A DNA stretch of 64,000 nt from CAZLQF01 sp964561545. Its GTDB lineage: Bacteria > Bacteroidota > Bacteroidia > CAILMK01 > CAYYUA01. Positions 24,170-33,968 of the stretch are shown piece after piece; the first letter of the stretch is position 1, and every line of letters begins with the position of its first letter. Made by a program: the position numbers and the translations under genes. Location of the stretch: the NCBI GenBank assembly GCA_964561545.1, contig CAZLQF010000002.1, forward strand, positions 1 through 64,000, given 5' to 3'. The notes under the pieces are model-generated. The model searched no databases. It worked only from the letters and a program-made list of their open reading frames with translations, and was not told where the DNA came from.

Positions 24170-25081
24170 ATGAAGGAAGATGTATTAGAAAGGGATACGG
24201 TTCAAAAAAAAGCTAAAAGAACCAAGCCACCTTGGCTTAAGGTAAAATTACCTACCGGAAGCAATTATCAGAAAGTTAAGCAAATCGTTAACGATTATAA
24301 ACTGAACACCATTTGTCAAAGTGGTAATTGTCCCAACATGGGCGAATGTTGGGGTCGTGGAACGGCTACTTTCATGATACTTGGTAATACATGCACGCGC
24401 TCCTGCTCTTTTTGTGCAGTGGCAACCGGTAAACCCCAGGAACTTGATGAAGAAGAGCCCTACCGGGTAGCTGAAGCTGTTAATTTAATGCAGCTCAATC
24501 ACTCTGTGATTACTTCAGTTAACCGGGACGAATTGCCAGACAAAGGTTCTAACGTTTGGGCAACCACCATAAAAGAAATTAAAAGACAGAGTCCAGAAAC
24601 GACCATTGAGACTTTAATTCCCGATTTTAAAGCAGATTGGGCTGCATTACAACGAGTGATCGATGCCAATCCTGAGGTTATTTCTCACAACATGGAAACG
24701 GTTAAATCCTTATACAGAAAAGTAAGGCCTCAAGCTAAATACTACCGAAGCCTTGAGCAAATCAAGCGAACCAAAGACGCTGGATGCAGAACCAAATCGG
24801 GCTTCATGCTTGGTCTGGGCGAAACAGATGAAGATGTTTACCAGCTCATGAGGGATTTAAGAGATTCAGGGCTTGATGTATTAACAATTGGCCAATACTT
24901 GTCCCCTACCAAAATGCATTTAAAAGTGGAAAATTTTGTCCCCCCTCATCGTTTTCAACATTTCAAAGAAGTTGGGCTGGAAATGGGTTTTGATTATGTA
25001 GAATCAGGGCCACTTGTCCGCTCATCTTACAAGGCAGAAAGACACGTATACCCGAATAAAACGGAACAAAAAGTATCCTAA
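24170..25081 (+). CDS. lipA: Lipoyl synthase
   Basis: A 303-residue radical-SAM enzyme that inserts two sulfurs into octanoyl groups on lipoyl domains (pyruvate and 2-oxoglutarate dehydrogenases, glycine cleavage). The auxiliary cluster motif CQSGNCPNMGEC and the radical-SAM motif CTRSCSFC are both intact, as is the C-terminal RSSY motif that ligates the auxiliary cluster (VRSSYKAE). The block SVNRDELPDKG is family specific. Length is normal. No lipB is adjacent. Confidence 0.97.
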   Translation: MKEDVLERDTVQKKAKRTKPPWLKVKLPTGSNYQKVKQIVNDYKLNTICQSGNCPNMGECWGRGTATFMILGNTCTRSCSFCAVATGKPQELDEEEPYRVAEAVNLMQLNHSVITSVNRDELPDKGSNVWATTIKEIKRQSPETTIETLIPDFKADWAALQRVIDANPEVISHNMETVKSLYRKVRPQAKYYRSLEQIKRTKDAGCRTKSGFMLGLGETDEDVYQLMRDLRDSGLDVLTIGQYLSPTKMHLKVENFVPPHRFQHFKEVGLEMGFDYVESGPLVRSSYKAERHVYPNKTEQKVS

Positions 25082-25106
25082 ATTGTCGAATAAGTAAAAT
25101 GTAATT

Positions 25107-28100
25107 ATGACTAATCGAAAAATTATTAGTGGCCTATTTATTTTAACAGCTACAGGATTATTTATTTGGAGTGCTCAATTTTTTAAAACAAATATTGAAC
25201 AAGCTCCCACCCCCCAATCAAAAAAGGTAAAAGAGGAAGCGCAAGCATCATTCAATGAATCAGCACGCTACCTTCACAAATTAAAAGCCAACCCATACAC
25301 CAACAAAATTTCTTTTAGCGATGTAATGAAAGCCCATGAACAAGCCAACCAAATGCCAGAGACCAAAAAACCACTTGGTATTACATGGGAAAACCTTGGT
25401 CCGGATGATGTTGGTGGAAGGACAAGGGCTATTGTCGTAGATCAATCAAATCCAAACATCCTTTATGCCGGAGGTGTTTCTGGTGGCTTTTGGAAATCAA
25501 CCAATAGAGGTAGAACATGGGAAAGAAAACCTTACTCAGGCAATTATACCAACTTATGTGTTGTAAGCATGACACAGGCTTCTAATGGTGACCTTTATTT
25601 TGGTACAGGTGAACATGACCTAACAGTTGGTTTTTTACAAGGTGAAAGAGGGGGAACTGGTAATGTAGGCATGGGCGTCTGGAAATCTACTGATAAAGGC
25701 GAAAATTGGGAGCAACTTGAGGCCACCATCCCTACCCGAAAGTTTAACACCAATGATGATTGGTCCAATGTCAGTGATATTGCAGCTGATCCCAATAACC
25801 CCCAAAAAATATTTGCCGGAACTCATGGAGGCTTAAAAGTTTCCACAGATGGTGGTCAAACTTGGTCAAGTAATTGGAGCGAAGGAACCCTTAACAGAAG
25901 TGTTGTATTAGACATCAAGATTTCCGAAAACGGCCAATTGGTAATGGTTGCAACCAGAACTGTTGGTTTTAGGTCAACCGATGGCGGTAATAGCTTCCAA
26001 AGAATTGATGCTCAAAATTTCCCTTCAGGTAGTGGAATTGGACGAATAGAATTTGCCATTGCTCCATCTGATAACAATTATGTATATGCCTCTGTTATCA
26101 GGAATAATGGTAACGGCGGAATTTTAGAAGGTGTTTATCAGTCAACGGATCAAGGAGATACTTGGAACAATATTGGTCAAGGAGGAACGGAAGCCTTTGA
26201 CCCTTTTGCTCGAAGCCAGGGCGATGGACAAGGCATGTATAACAATGTTATTGCTGTAGATCCCAATGATAAAGAAAGAATATTTGTAGGAGGCATCGAT
26301 TTTTGGCGATGGGAAAATGGTAGTTGGAACCAAATAGCTTCTCAGCGAGAATTCCTGGACAATGATGATCAGTTCCGCAATCCAGCTTATCTTCATGTTG
26401 ATCACCACGGCATTACGTTTGATAACCAATCATCCGAACCAAGAATGTATATTGGAAATGATGGTGGCATTTTTGCAAGTTCTGATTACCAGACCAAACA
26501 ACCTACCTATCAAGCAATGAACCAAAGATACAATGTTACCCAATTTTACACGGTCGAACCGTCACCGAATGGTAATGTAATAGTTGGCGGAACCCAAGAC
26601 AATAATACGCTTAAAATTGAAACCGATGGATTTAGCGGAAGTAAAGGTAGACAATTGTTTAGCGGTGATGGTTTCTATGCAGAAATTTCAACACTAAAAC
26701 CCTCGGTATTCTTTTTTGAGAATCAACATGCAGCTTTTCAAGGCGGTGGTATACAAAGATCTAATGAAAATGGAAACAATCCGGAAGGAATGTTCTCTAA
26801 ATACTTAGATCCTGATACCCCACTAGATGACAATAACATTTTTGTTGATTTTGGTTTCAACCAAAGAAATAATTTTAACCGGATTTATCCGTTTAATACA
26901 CCTTTTTCACTTTGGGAAGAAGGTAACGATACCCTTACCACTGATTCGATTGTCTTTACTTCTGATACTTCAGTAATCCTAAAAGCTGGAAAAGTTAAAA
27001 AACCGGATCCCGAACTGGCTAACTTGTATGCCAATGACGATGAGCATTTTAATGAATTGGGGAACAATCGATTTCAGGCACGAGTGGATATATCTCAATT
27101 TCCAGGTGATACGGTAGAAGTTAGAAGTGAGAATGGAATATTCTTTGATTTTGTACTACCAAATGGTTTAGGCGTTTCTGAGAATGTTAAGGTTCAAGAC
27201 ATTAAGCAAAGCAAATTTGTTATGGCTATCAGTGATGAAATTTGGTTGACCACTGATGCTTTAAACTTTACGAAAACGCCAACCTGGCATCGCATAGCAG
27301 ATAATACGGGTATAGGAACACCAACCTCTATTGATTTTAGTGACGACGGAAGGTCCGTTATAGTAGGAGGCTACGATCGTGGACAGGGCAAAGTGATCAG
27401 GATCGATAGCTTAAGGCAAGTTGACTACACAGCCCAGAACGCCAATGACGAGTTTAATCCAAGTGCCGAAGGTGTTGAATTCAGTTTGATCCGAACCTTT
27501 AATAATGTAACAACAGGTGTGTCCTTTGCCCGTAATAACAAATCAAAAGCATTGGTAACATTAGGCAATTATGGAGTTTCTGATCACGTATACTATTCAG
27601 ATAATTTTATGGACTCTACCCAAAATGTAAACTTTACCAACGTTACCGCCAACCTACCCGCTATGCCAGTCTACGATGCTTTATTCCATGCCAAGAACAG
27701 TGACACAGTTTTAATAGGCACGGAGTTGGGTGTTTGGGGTACTGATGATATCACAGCAAGCACAGTGGAATGGGAAGAACAAAACACTAATATGCAAAGG
27801 GTGCCTGTGCACATGATTGAGCAGATCATCGAAACGCCTAAGTTTGAAAATGCAGGACCTGAAATTTATATTGGAACCCATGGCAGAGGTATTTTCCAAA
27901 CCTCCTCATTCAATCCCATCTCAGGAGCTGAAGATAAAGATGAACTTGCTGACAATAAAAGTTCAGATCAAGATATGCTTCAACTTTATCCCAATCCTGC
28001 TACCCAACATGCCAATGTCAAGTTGAATTTTAACAACCAAACAACCGTAAGTGGAGCCGTCTACGATTTAAGTGGCTCAAGGGTGAAAACCTTCCAAATC

Positions 28101-28226
28101 GAACCTCAAACAACAGCAGGTGAGCGAACACAAAAGGTCAATGTGGCTGATCTTCAACCTGGTCAATACCTAATCTCTGTCTCAGGCGATGGAGCGCAAG
28201 GAACAGCTAAACTGATCGTTAGGTGA
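25107..28226 (+). CDS. Sortilin/BNR-repeat T9SS-exported protein (copy 1)
   Basis: A 1039-residue exported protein. A signal/anchor segment lies at residues 5-25. The large N-terminal propeller is of the VPS10/BNR type, seen in sialidase- and xyloglucanase-like proteins: LGPDDVGGRTRAIVVD, GVSGGFWKSTNRGRTWERK, KSTDKGENWEQ, ADPNNPQKIFAGTHGGLKVS. The C-terminal ~75 residues are a T9SS type A sorting domain (LYPNPATQHANVKLNF, VYDLSGSRVK, LQPGQYLISV). Catalytic residues for a glycosidase are not evident, so binding or an unknown enzyme activity is equally likely. It follows lipA by 25 bases. The next gene is a close paralogue. Confidence 0.85.
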   Translation: MTNRKIISGLFILTATGLFIWSAQFFKTNIEQAPTPQSKKVKEEAQASFNESARYLHKLKANPYTNKISFSDVMKAHEQANQMPETKKPLGITWENLGPDDVGGRTRAIVVDQSNPNILYAGGVSGGFWKSTNRGRTWERKPYSGNYTNLCVVSMTQASNGDLYFGTGEHDLTVGFLQGERGGTGNVGMGVWKSTDKGENWEQLEATIPTRKFNTNDDWSNVSDIAADPNNPQKIFAGTHGGLKVSTDGGQTWSSNWSEGTLNRSVVLDIKISENGQLVMVATRTVGFRSTDGGNSFQRIDAQNFPSGSGIGRIEFAIAPSDNNYVYASVIRNNGNGGILEGVYQSTDQGDTWNNIGQGGTEAFDPFARSQGDGQGMYNNVIAVDPNDKERIFVGGIDFWRWENGSWNQIASQREFLDNDDQFRNPAYLHVDHHGITFDNQSSEPRMYIGNDGGIFASSDYQTKQPTYQAMNQRYNVTQFYTVEPSPNGNVIVGGTQDNNTLKIETDGFSGSKGRQLFSGDGFYAEISTLKPSVFFFENQHAAFQGGGIQRSNENGNNPEGMFSKYLDPDTPLDDNNIFVDFGFNQRNNFNRIYPFNTPFSLWEEGNDTLTTDSIVFTSDTSVILKAGKVKKPDPELANLYANDDEHFNELGNNRFQARVDISQFPGDTVEVRSENGIFFDFVLPNGLGVSENVKVQDIKQSKFVMAISDEIWLTTDALNFTKTPTWHRIADNTGIGTPTSIDFSDDGRSVIVGGYDRGQGKVIRIDSLRQVDYTAQNANDEFNPSAEGVEFSLIRTFNNVTTGVSFARNNKSKALVTLGNYGVSDHVYYSDNFMDSTQNVNFTNVTANLPAMPVYDALFHAKNSDTVLIGTELGVWGTDDITASTVEWEEQNTNMQRVPVHMIEQIIETPKFENAGPEIYIGTHGRGIFQTSSFNPISGAEDKDELADNKSSDQDMLQLYPNPATQHANVKLNFNNQTTVSGAVYDLSGSRVKTFQIEPQTTAGERTQKVNVADLQPGQYLISVSGDGAQGTAKLIVR

Positions 28227-28261
28227 TGGCTTTTGAGTGAATCCATATGTTGTAATTAAAT

Positions 28262-28293
28262 AAAAAGCCGCATCAATAGGTGCGGCTTTTTTT
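28262..28293 (+). terminator. Rho-independent terminator
   Basis: AAAAGCCGCA (28263-28272) pairs with TGCGGCTTTT (28281-28290) around an eight-base loop and is followed by Ts. It ends the transcript of the first sortilin-like gene. Confidence 0.9.
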
Positions 28294-28414
28294 ACTTCGG
28301 GTTACATTATCCTGTAAATTAATGAAACAATTCAATGGTAAATATTTCCTATATTTTGTTTTGTAGATAATTTAATAGTTTTGGAGGGTTTTTGATAGAT
28401 AAAAATAGGTACTT

Positions 28415-31400
28415 ATGCTAAATCGAAAAATTATTATCGGGCTACTAACGGGTGCAGCTGTTGCTTTCTTTATTAGTGGTAGCTATTGGCTCAATAGTAG
28501 TTTAATCAACAGCAATCCTGATGTAAATGAAAATACATTCAAACCAACGTCTGAATCATTCAAAGGCGCTGCCCGCTACCTTAATCAATTAAAGGCCAAC
28601 CCTTATACCAACCAGATATCATTTGCTGATAAACGCAAAGCCTACGAAGAAGCCAATAAAATGCCAGCCACTAAAAGGCAATTAGGCATGAAATGGAAAA
28701 ACCTCGGGCCCGATAACATTGGCGGTAGAACCCGTGCTATTGTTATTGACAAGGACGACCCCGATGTTTTATATGCAGGCGGTGTTTCGGGTGGTTTTTG
28801 GAAATCTACCAATAGAGGTACTACCTGGAATCGAAAATCCTACTCCGGGGATTTTACAAATCTGTGCATTGTAAGCATAACCCAAGCAACTAATGGCGAT
28901 ATTTATTTTGGTACAGGTGAAAGCGATATTTCAGGAGGGGGCGCCATTGGGGGTTCTGGAAATATAGGCATGGGCATCTGGAAATCCACCGATAAGGGCG
29001 AATCCTGGACGCATTTAGAATCCACCATTCCAACCCGTAAATTTAACTCAAATGACGGTTGGGCTAACGTAAGTGACCTTGCAGCCGATCCAAATAACCC
29101 TCAAAGGCTCTTTGCTGGTACATCGGGAGGTTTAAAAATATCCAATGATGGAGGCCAATCCTGGAATAATGCTGATAACAATGCCTTGAGGTTTCGATCA
29201 ATTCTTGACATTAAAATATCGGCCGATGGCCAATTTATTTTATTGGCCACTGCCGTCAATGGATTTAAGTCAACAGATGGGGGTAATACATTTGATCAGA
29301 TTCAAGGAGAAAATTTTCCATCAGGAGGTAACATTGGCCGTATTGAATTTGCCATAGCTCCATCAGATCCGGATTATGGATATGCTGCAATTTCCGATAG
29401 AAGCGGAGATTTGATGGGCGTTTATCAAACTAAGGATCAAGGTGAATCATGGAACAACATTGGACAGGGTGCTAACGTATTCAATCCATTTAATGGGCAG
29501 GGAACCTATGATAATGTAATTGCAGTGGACCCCTTTAACAAAAAGCGGGTTTTCTTGGGAGGGGTCGACTTTTGGAGATGGGAAAACAATACTTGGAATC
29601 AAGTAGCTTCTGGAAATGAATTTTCGGACAATGATGAGCGATTCCCCAACCCAACTTACATGCACGTGGATCATCATGAAATCACCTTCGATACCAAATC
29701 TGAAACTCCTCGCATGTATGTTGGCAACGATGGAGGTATTTATGCTTCCAGCAATTTTCAATCAAAACAACCTACTTATAAACCGCTTAACCAAGGCTAT
29801 AACGTGACGCAATTTTATGCCCTTGCAGCATCTCGAGATGGCCAAATTATTGGTGGCACGCAGGACAACAATACTTTAAAGATAGAAAGACAAGGATTGG
29901 AAGGAACTGATGGAACAGATATTTTTGGCGGTGATGGTTTTTACTCAGAAATCTCCAGGCTTAGACCTTCCGTTTATTTTTTCACACAACAATATGCCTC
30001 CTTTGGAGACAATCATGAAGGTATTCAACGTTCCAATGACAGGGGGCGAAGTTCAGAAGGCATTTTTAGTACCTACTTATTAAACAATTACAACAGAAAC
30101 ACTTTTCCTTTTAATACGCCTTATGCCTTATGGGAAAAAGGCAATGATACCTTAACTGCTGATACAACAATTTACAGTGCTGATACCTCTGTTGTTTTAA
30201 AGAAAGGTCAAACTATAGAAATTAACAATAGCCGACTACAATCCCTTTATGATAATGATCAAGAGCACTTCAATCAAATTAATACAAGTACTTATCAAGC
30301 CAGAAAGGATTTATCCCAATTGCCAGGCGATACGGTTGAAGTTCGTAGCGATAATGGGATCTTTTTTGATTTTGAACTACCGCATGCTTTGGGTCCAATA
30401 GAAACGGTTAAAGTACAGGATATTAAACAAACCAAACTCATAATGGCCATTGAAGATGAAGTTTGGCTTACCACAGATGCCCTCAATTTTTCGGTAACCC
30501 CTACTTGGCATCGCATCGCTTCAGACGTCAATTTAACGCCAACAAGTATTGATATAAGTGATGACGGAAAGACAGTTATGGTTGGCGGATTTAATAAAAT
30601 CATCAAAATCGACAATATCCGACAAGTTCATTACACAGAAAAGAATGCCAATGATCAATTTGACCCGGATGAAGAAGGCTTGGAACTTGAAACCTACAAT
30701 TTCAATCATGTAGTAACCAGTGTTACCTTTGCTCCCGATAACAAATCCACAGCTTTGGTAACTTTGGGTAATTATGGCGCCCAGAACCATGTTTATTATA
30801 CTGATAATTTTACGGACTCTACTCAAAATGTTAATTTCCAAAATGTTACTTCCAATCTGCCATCAATGCCGGTATTTGATGGCGTTTTTCATGCCAAAGA
30901 CCAGGATACCGTAATTTTGGGTACAGAGTTGGGCATTTGGTCCACAGAAGACATAACTGCTAACAATGTGCAATGGACCGAACAAAATACAGGCATGCAA
31001 CGTGTACCAACCCACATGATCAAACAGGTGATTCCTAATCCCAAATGGGAAAAGAGTGGACCTGAATTTTACATTGCCACACATGGCAGGGGTATTTTCC
31101 AGTCTACTTCTTTAAACCCAATTGCTGGGCAAAATGAAAAGCAAGACGAGTTGGTTAAAAACCAAACCAATGAAAAGGATATAATCAGCCTTTATCCCAA
31201 TCCGGCTACTGATTACACGAATTTAAAAGTTGAACTAAGCAGTGATGAAACAATCCAAGGCCATATATACGATTTAAATGGTACCAAGGTTAAGGCTTTC
31301 CAAATAAAGGATGATCAATCAAACCGTATCAACATAACCGATCTTGAACCTGGTCAATATATAATTGGAATTTTAGGGGACGAAGAGCAAGCTTCTTCAA

Positions 31401-31417
31401 AATTGGTTGTACGGTAA
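28415..31417 (+). CDS. Sortilin/BNR-repeat T9SS-exported protein (copy 2)
   Basis: A 1000-residue tandem paralogue of the preceding gene. It is alike along its whole length: the same signal/anchor start, ARYLNQLKANPYTNQISF, LGPDNIGGRTRAIVID, GVSGGFWKSTNRGTTW, the later block LGNYGAQNHVYYTDNF, and a T9SS C-terminus (LYPNPATDYTNLKVEL, LEPGQYIIGI). It is about 40 residues shorter, missing some of the segment that in copy 1 has FSKYLDPDTPLDDNN. A terminator separates the two, so they are independently transcribed duplicates that may have diverged in target. Confidence 0.85.
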   Translation: MLNRKIIIGLLTGAAVAFFISGSYWLNSSLINSNPDVNENTFKPTSESFKGAARYLNQLKANPYTNQISFADKRKAYEEANKMPATKRQLGMKWKNLGPDNIGGRTRAIVIDKDDPDVLYAGGVSGGFWKSTNRGTTWNRKSYSGDFTNLCIVSITQATNGDIYFGTGESDISGGGAIGGSGNIGMGIWKSTDKGESWTHLESTIPTRKFNSNDGWANVSDLAADPNNPQRLFAGTSGGLKISNDGGQSWNNADNNALRFRSILDIKISADGQFILLATAVNGFKSTDGGNTFDQIQGENFPSGGNIGRIEFAIAPSDPDYGYAAISDRSGDLMGVYQTKDQGESWNNIGQGANVFNPFNGQGTYDNVIAVDPFNKKRVFLGGVDFWRWENNTWNQVASGNEFSDNDERFPNPTYMHVDHHEITFDTKSETPRMYVGNDGGIYASSNFQSKQPTYKPLNQGYNVTQFYALAASRDGQIIGGTQDNNTLKIERQGLEGTDGTDIFGGDGFYSEISRLRPSVYFFTQQYASFGDNHEGIQRSNDRGRSSEGIFSTYLLNNYNRNTFPFNTPYALWEKGNDTLTADTTIYSADTSVVLKKGQTIEINNSRLQSLYDNDQEHFNQINTSTYQARKDLSQLPGDTVEVRSDNGIFFDFELPHALGPIETVKVQDIKQTKLIMAIEDEVWLTTDALNFSVTPTWHRIASDVNLTPTSIDISDDGKTVMVGGFNKIIKIDNIRQVHYTEKNANDQFDPDEEGLELETYNFNHVVTSVTFAPDNKSTALVTLGNYGAQNHVYYTDNFTDSTQNVNFQNVTSNLPSMPVFDGVFHAKDQDTVILGTELGIWSTEDITANNVQWTEQNTGMQRVPTHMIKQVIPNPKWEKSGPEFYIATHGRGIFQSTSLNPIAGQNEKQDELVKNQTNEKDIISLYPNPATDYTNLKVELSSDETIQGHIYDLNGTKVKAFQIKDDQSNRINITDLEPGQYIIGILGDEEQASSKLVVR

Positions 31418-31603
31418 TACGTGATCTGTTTAAGGTAGATTGGTAATTTTCAGTTCTATACTACACCTTGACCAATTGCTGCATTATTGGTTTAAATGTA
31501 TTTTCAGCAGTTAGGCCTGAATGATGAAATAGCCAAAGAGGCTTGGCTTCTCAAGTTAACCAGTAATATGGAAAGGTTGTGCATCAATCACTTTGTTGCA
31601 GCC

Positions 31604-32590
31604 TTAACCTACCATCAAATTACAACCCCTAATGTCCGAATTGTCAAAACGGCCCAAAACTTCAAAACTTTCGTCCTCATAAATATACCCCAAATCCTGG
31701 GTAGCCAAAAAGGAACAGGAATGGACATTGGCAAGGTCCACCATATTCATAGCACCTCTACCCTTTTCACTGATATCAAAAGGATCATAGGGATCTCTTA
31801 CTAAAACTTTCATCCATGGTGGGCTTTTAAAAACGCCATCCTTTAGGGCATAAGCTTGCGATAACATTTCGGTCATCCCATATTCAGATTGAATACTGGA
31901 CTTATTGAATTTTTCCTTGAGCATGTCATGTAACTCCTCCCGAACCATTTCTTTACGGCGACCTTTCATGCCCCCGGTTTCAATAACAGCTACATCCTTT
32001 AAATCGGGTTGATAATTTTCAGCCAGATCCAGCAGGGCATAACTAACCCCAAATAGAACGACATTAGCATTTTTATACTTTAGTTTGTCAATGGTCTCTA
32101 ACAATAGATCATGATCATACAGGAAAAAACCACTCTCCGGATAGCTGGAGGATTGTACCAAACCTTCCACCATATTCACCAATGAGGCCTCGCCTTGTTC
32201 AAGATAGGAAGGTAATAAGGCTAAAATGGCTTGGTTCTTAACTGGGCCAAAAATCATTTCAAAAGTCTTCAGATAGCTTTCCTGGTATAAGGAACTATCT
32301 TTGACGTGGTGGAATGAACGTTGTTGATAAGCGGTTCCACTGCTTTTAAACACTTTTTCAGCTTTAAAATCACCTGTTTTAATCACATGCTGCTTAAAAA
32401 GCTCAACGGGGAGAAATGGTATTTGCACAATTTTTGTTATAGTGGTTGAATCAATGTTTAAATGATTGATAAAGGATCGATAAACCGGATTAAAGGTCGC
32501 CTGGTAATGGAATAGCTCCAATGCGGTTTGTTCGAAATTTTCTTTTTTAGTAGAAAAAATTTTATCTTTCGTATTGCTAAATTCGTTCAT
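31604..32590 (-). CDS. LuxE/PaaK-family acyl-protein synthetase-like protein
   Basis: A 328-residue adenylate-forming enzyme relative. Family motifs are PFLPVELFKQH, the ATP-binding FKSSGTAYQQRS near residue 85, VVLFGVSYALLDL, and the adenylate motif SEYGMTEMLSQAY near 240. LuxE activates a fatty acid as acyl-AMP and transfers it to a protein thiol or CoA; the lux genes themselves are absent here. In Bacteroidota stand-alone copies are common and their role is not settled. Its ATG is only two bases from the start of the divergent lipoprotein gene, so the promoters of each gene must lie in the other's coding sequence. Confidence 0.78.
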   Translation of the reverse strand: MNEFSNTKDKIFSTKKENFEQTALELFHYQATFNPVYRSFINHLNIDSTTITKIVQIPFLPVELFKQHVIKTGDFKAEKVFKSSGTAYQQRSFHHVKDSSLYQESYLKTFEMIFGPVKNQAILALLPSYLEQGEASLVNMVEGLVQSSSYPESGFFLYDHDLLLETIDKLKYKNANVVLFGVSYALLDLAENYQPDLKDVAVIETGGMKGRRKEMVREELHDMLKEKFNKSSIQSEYGMTEMLSQAYALKDGVFKSPPWMKVLVRDPYDPFDISEKGRGAMNMVDLANVHSCSFLATQDLGYIYEDESFEVLGRFDNSDIRGCNLMVG

Positions 32591-32592
32591 GT

Positions 32593-33138
32593 ATGATGTC
32601 TACTTCTAATATACTAATTTTAAGTGCTTGCTTTGTATTCTTCTTATCATGCGAACCTAACCAGAATTATCCCGATGAGCCTAAAATTGAATACAAAGAT
32701 CACGAAGTCATTAAAAATGTTCAAGGTAGAGATTCAGTTATCAAATTGACCATTAGTTACATAGATGGTGACGGAGATCTTGGCCTTAAGGAATCCCAAA
32801 CAGAGCCCCCTTTTGATACAGGAAAGTACGCCAATAACCTTTTTATGGAATATCAGGAACGTATCGATGGTGAATTTCAGCAAGTAAGAAGGGATAAGTG
32901 GAATCCCGAAGATACCATTGGTTTTGAGTACCGATTTCCTTACGTTACACCCGATGGTAAAAACAAATCCATTAAAGGCGACCTTTCGGTAAAAATATCA
33001 CCCAGGCCTTATTTTTATTATCCTCAAGAAAATTATGAGGGATTTGTCAGGTTTAAGGTGTCTATCGTAGACCGGAAATTGCATCAAAGCAATACCATCA
33101 CTACCCCAGCAATTCCTTTTAAACAAGAGGCTCTATGA
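32593..33138 (+). CDS. Putative lipoprotein upstream of pyrF
   Basis: A 181-residue lipoprotein with a hydrophobic signal and a Cys at the end of VFFLSC (Cys20). The mature part is beta-rich with an acidic turn ISYIDGDGDLGLKES that resembles a Ca-binding loop and is common in Bacteroidota lipoproteins. Function unknown. Two adjacent ATG codons (32593 and 32596) are possible starts. Its last four bases overlap the ATG of pyrF, so the two are translationally coupled. Confidence 0.75.
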   Translation: MMSTSNILILSACFVFFLSCEPNQNYPDEPKIEYKDHEVIKNVQGRDSVIKLTISYIDGDGDLGLKESQTEPPFDTGKYANNLFMEYQERIDGEFQQVRRDKWNPEDTIGFEYRFPYVTPDGKNKSIKGDLSVKISPRPYFYYPQENYEGFVRFKVSIVDRKLHQSNTITTPAIPFKQEAL

Positions 33139-33968
33139 AAAAAAAGGCTTTGGTTTCTGAAATACAAAGTAAACATTCCTACTTATGTGTAGGTTTAGAC
33201 ACTGACCCTCAACAAATCCCGCCCCAGTTAAAGAACGAAAGAGATCCCGTTTTTACATTCAATAAGGCCATTATAGATGCCACCCAGGCTTATAGCGTGG
33301 CTTATAAACTTAACATCGCCTTTTACGAAAGCCTTGGTCCTCGAGGATGGGAAAGCCTTGAAAAGACGCTGGATTACATGCCTGATGATTGTATGACTAT
33401 AGCGGATGCCAAAAGAGGTGATATAGGTAATACAGCAGCTAAGTATGCCCAAACTTTTTTTGACAATTACAATTTTGATGCTGTTACGCTTAACCCTTTA
33501 ATGGGCAAAGATTCCATTGAGCCATTTTTGGAATATAAAAATAAATGGGTGATACTTCTTGGGCTAACTTCAAACCACGGCGCTGAAGATTTTCAACTTC
33601 AGAGGGTTGGCGATCAGTACTTGTACGAATTGATCCTTAAGAAAGGGCAAAATTGGGCTTCTCCTGATCATGGAATGTTTGTAATTGGTGCTACAAGGCC
33701 TGAAAAATTTCAAGAAATTCGAGGCCTATGCCCTCATCACTTCTTCCTTGTTCCGGGTATTGGCAAGCAAGGGGGAAGTATTGAAACCATCAGCAAAGCT
33801 GGAATGACCAACGATGTTGGTTTATTGGTGAATGTAAGCAGAAGCCTGATTTATGCTGGACAAGGGCATAACTTTCAGGAAGCAGTCGGTAAAAAAGCCT
33901 GGGAATATGCACTGCTGATGAAACCATTTGTTGAAAAGGCCAATCAAAACATGGAGCTACATGAATGA
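33135..33968 (+). CDS. pyrF: Orotidine 5'-phosphate decarboxylase (type 2)
   Basis: A 277-residue TIM-barrel enzyme converting OMP to UMP, the last step of de novo pyrimidine synthesis. The start motif LCVGLDTDP and the catalytic DAKRGDIGNTA (Asp-x-Lys-x-x-x-Asp type) are intact; GIGKQGGSIETISKAG and the final VNVSRSLIYAG phosphate loop fit too. The length of ~275 is the longer type 2 form found in Bacteroidota and Actinobacteria. It overlaps the lipoprotein gene by four bases and the DUF2851 gene by eight. Confidence 0.96.
   Translation: MKKKALVSEIQSKHSYLCVGLDTDPQQIPPQLKNERDPVFTFNKAIIDATQAYSVAYKLNIAFYESLGPRGWESLEKTLDYMPDDCMTIADAKRGDIGNTAAKYAQTFFDNYNFDAVTLNPLMGKDSIEPFLEYKNKWVILLGLTSNHGAEDFQLQRVGDQYLYELILKKGQNWASPDHGMFVIGATRPEKFQEIRGLCPHHFFLVPGIGKQGGSIETISKAGMTNDVGLLVNVSRSLIYAGQGHNFQEAVGKKAWEYALLMKPFVEKANQNMELHE

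Noticed and set aside
31496..31804. Plus-strand 102-codon open frame
   Set aside because: Most of it is antisense to the LuxE-like gene and has no family features.
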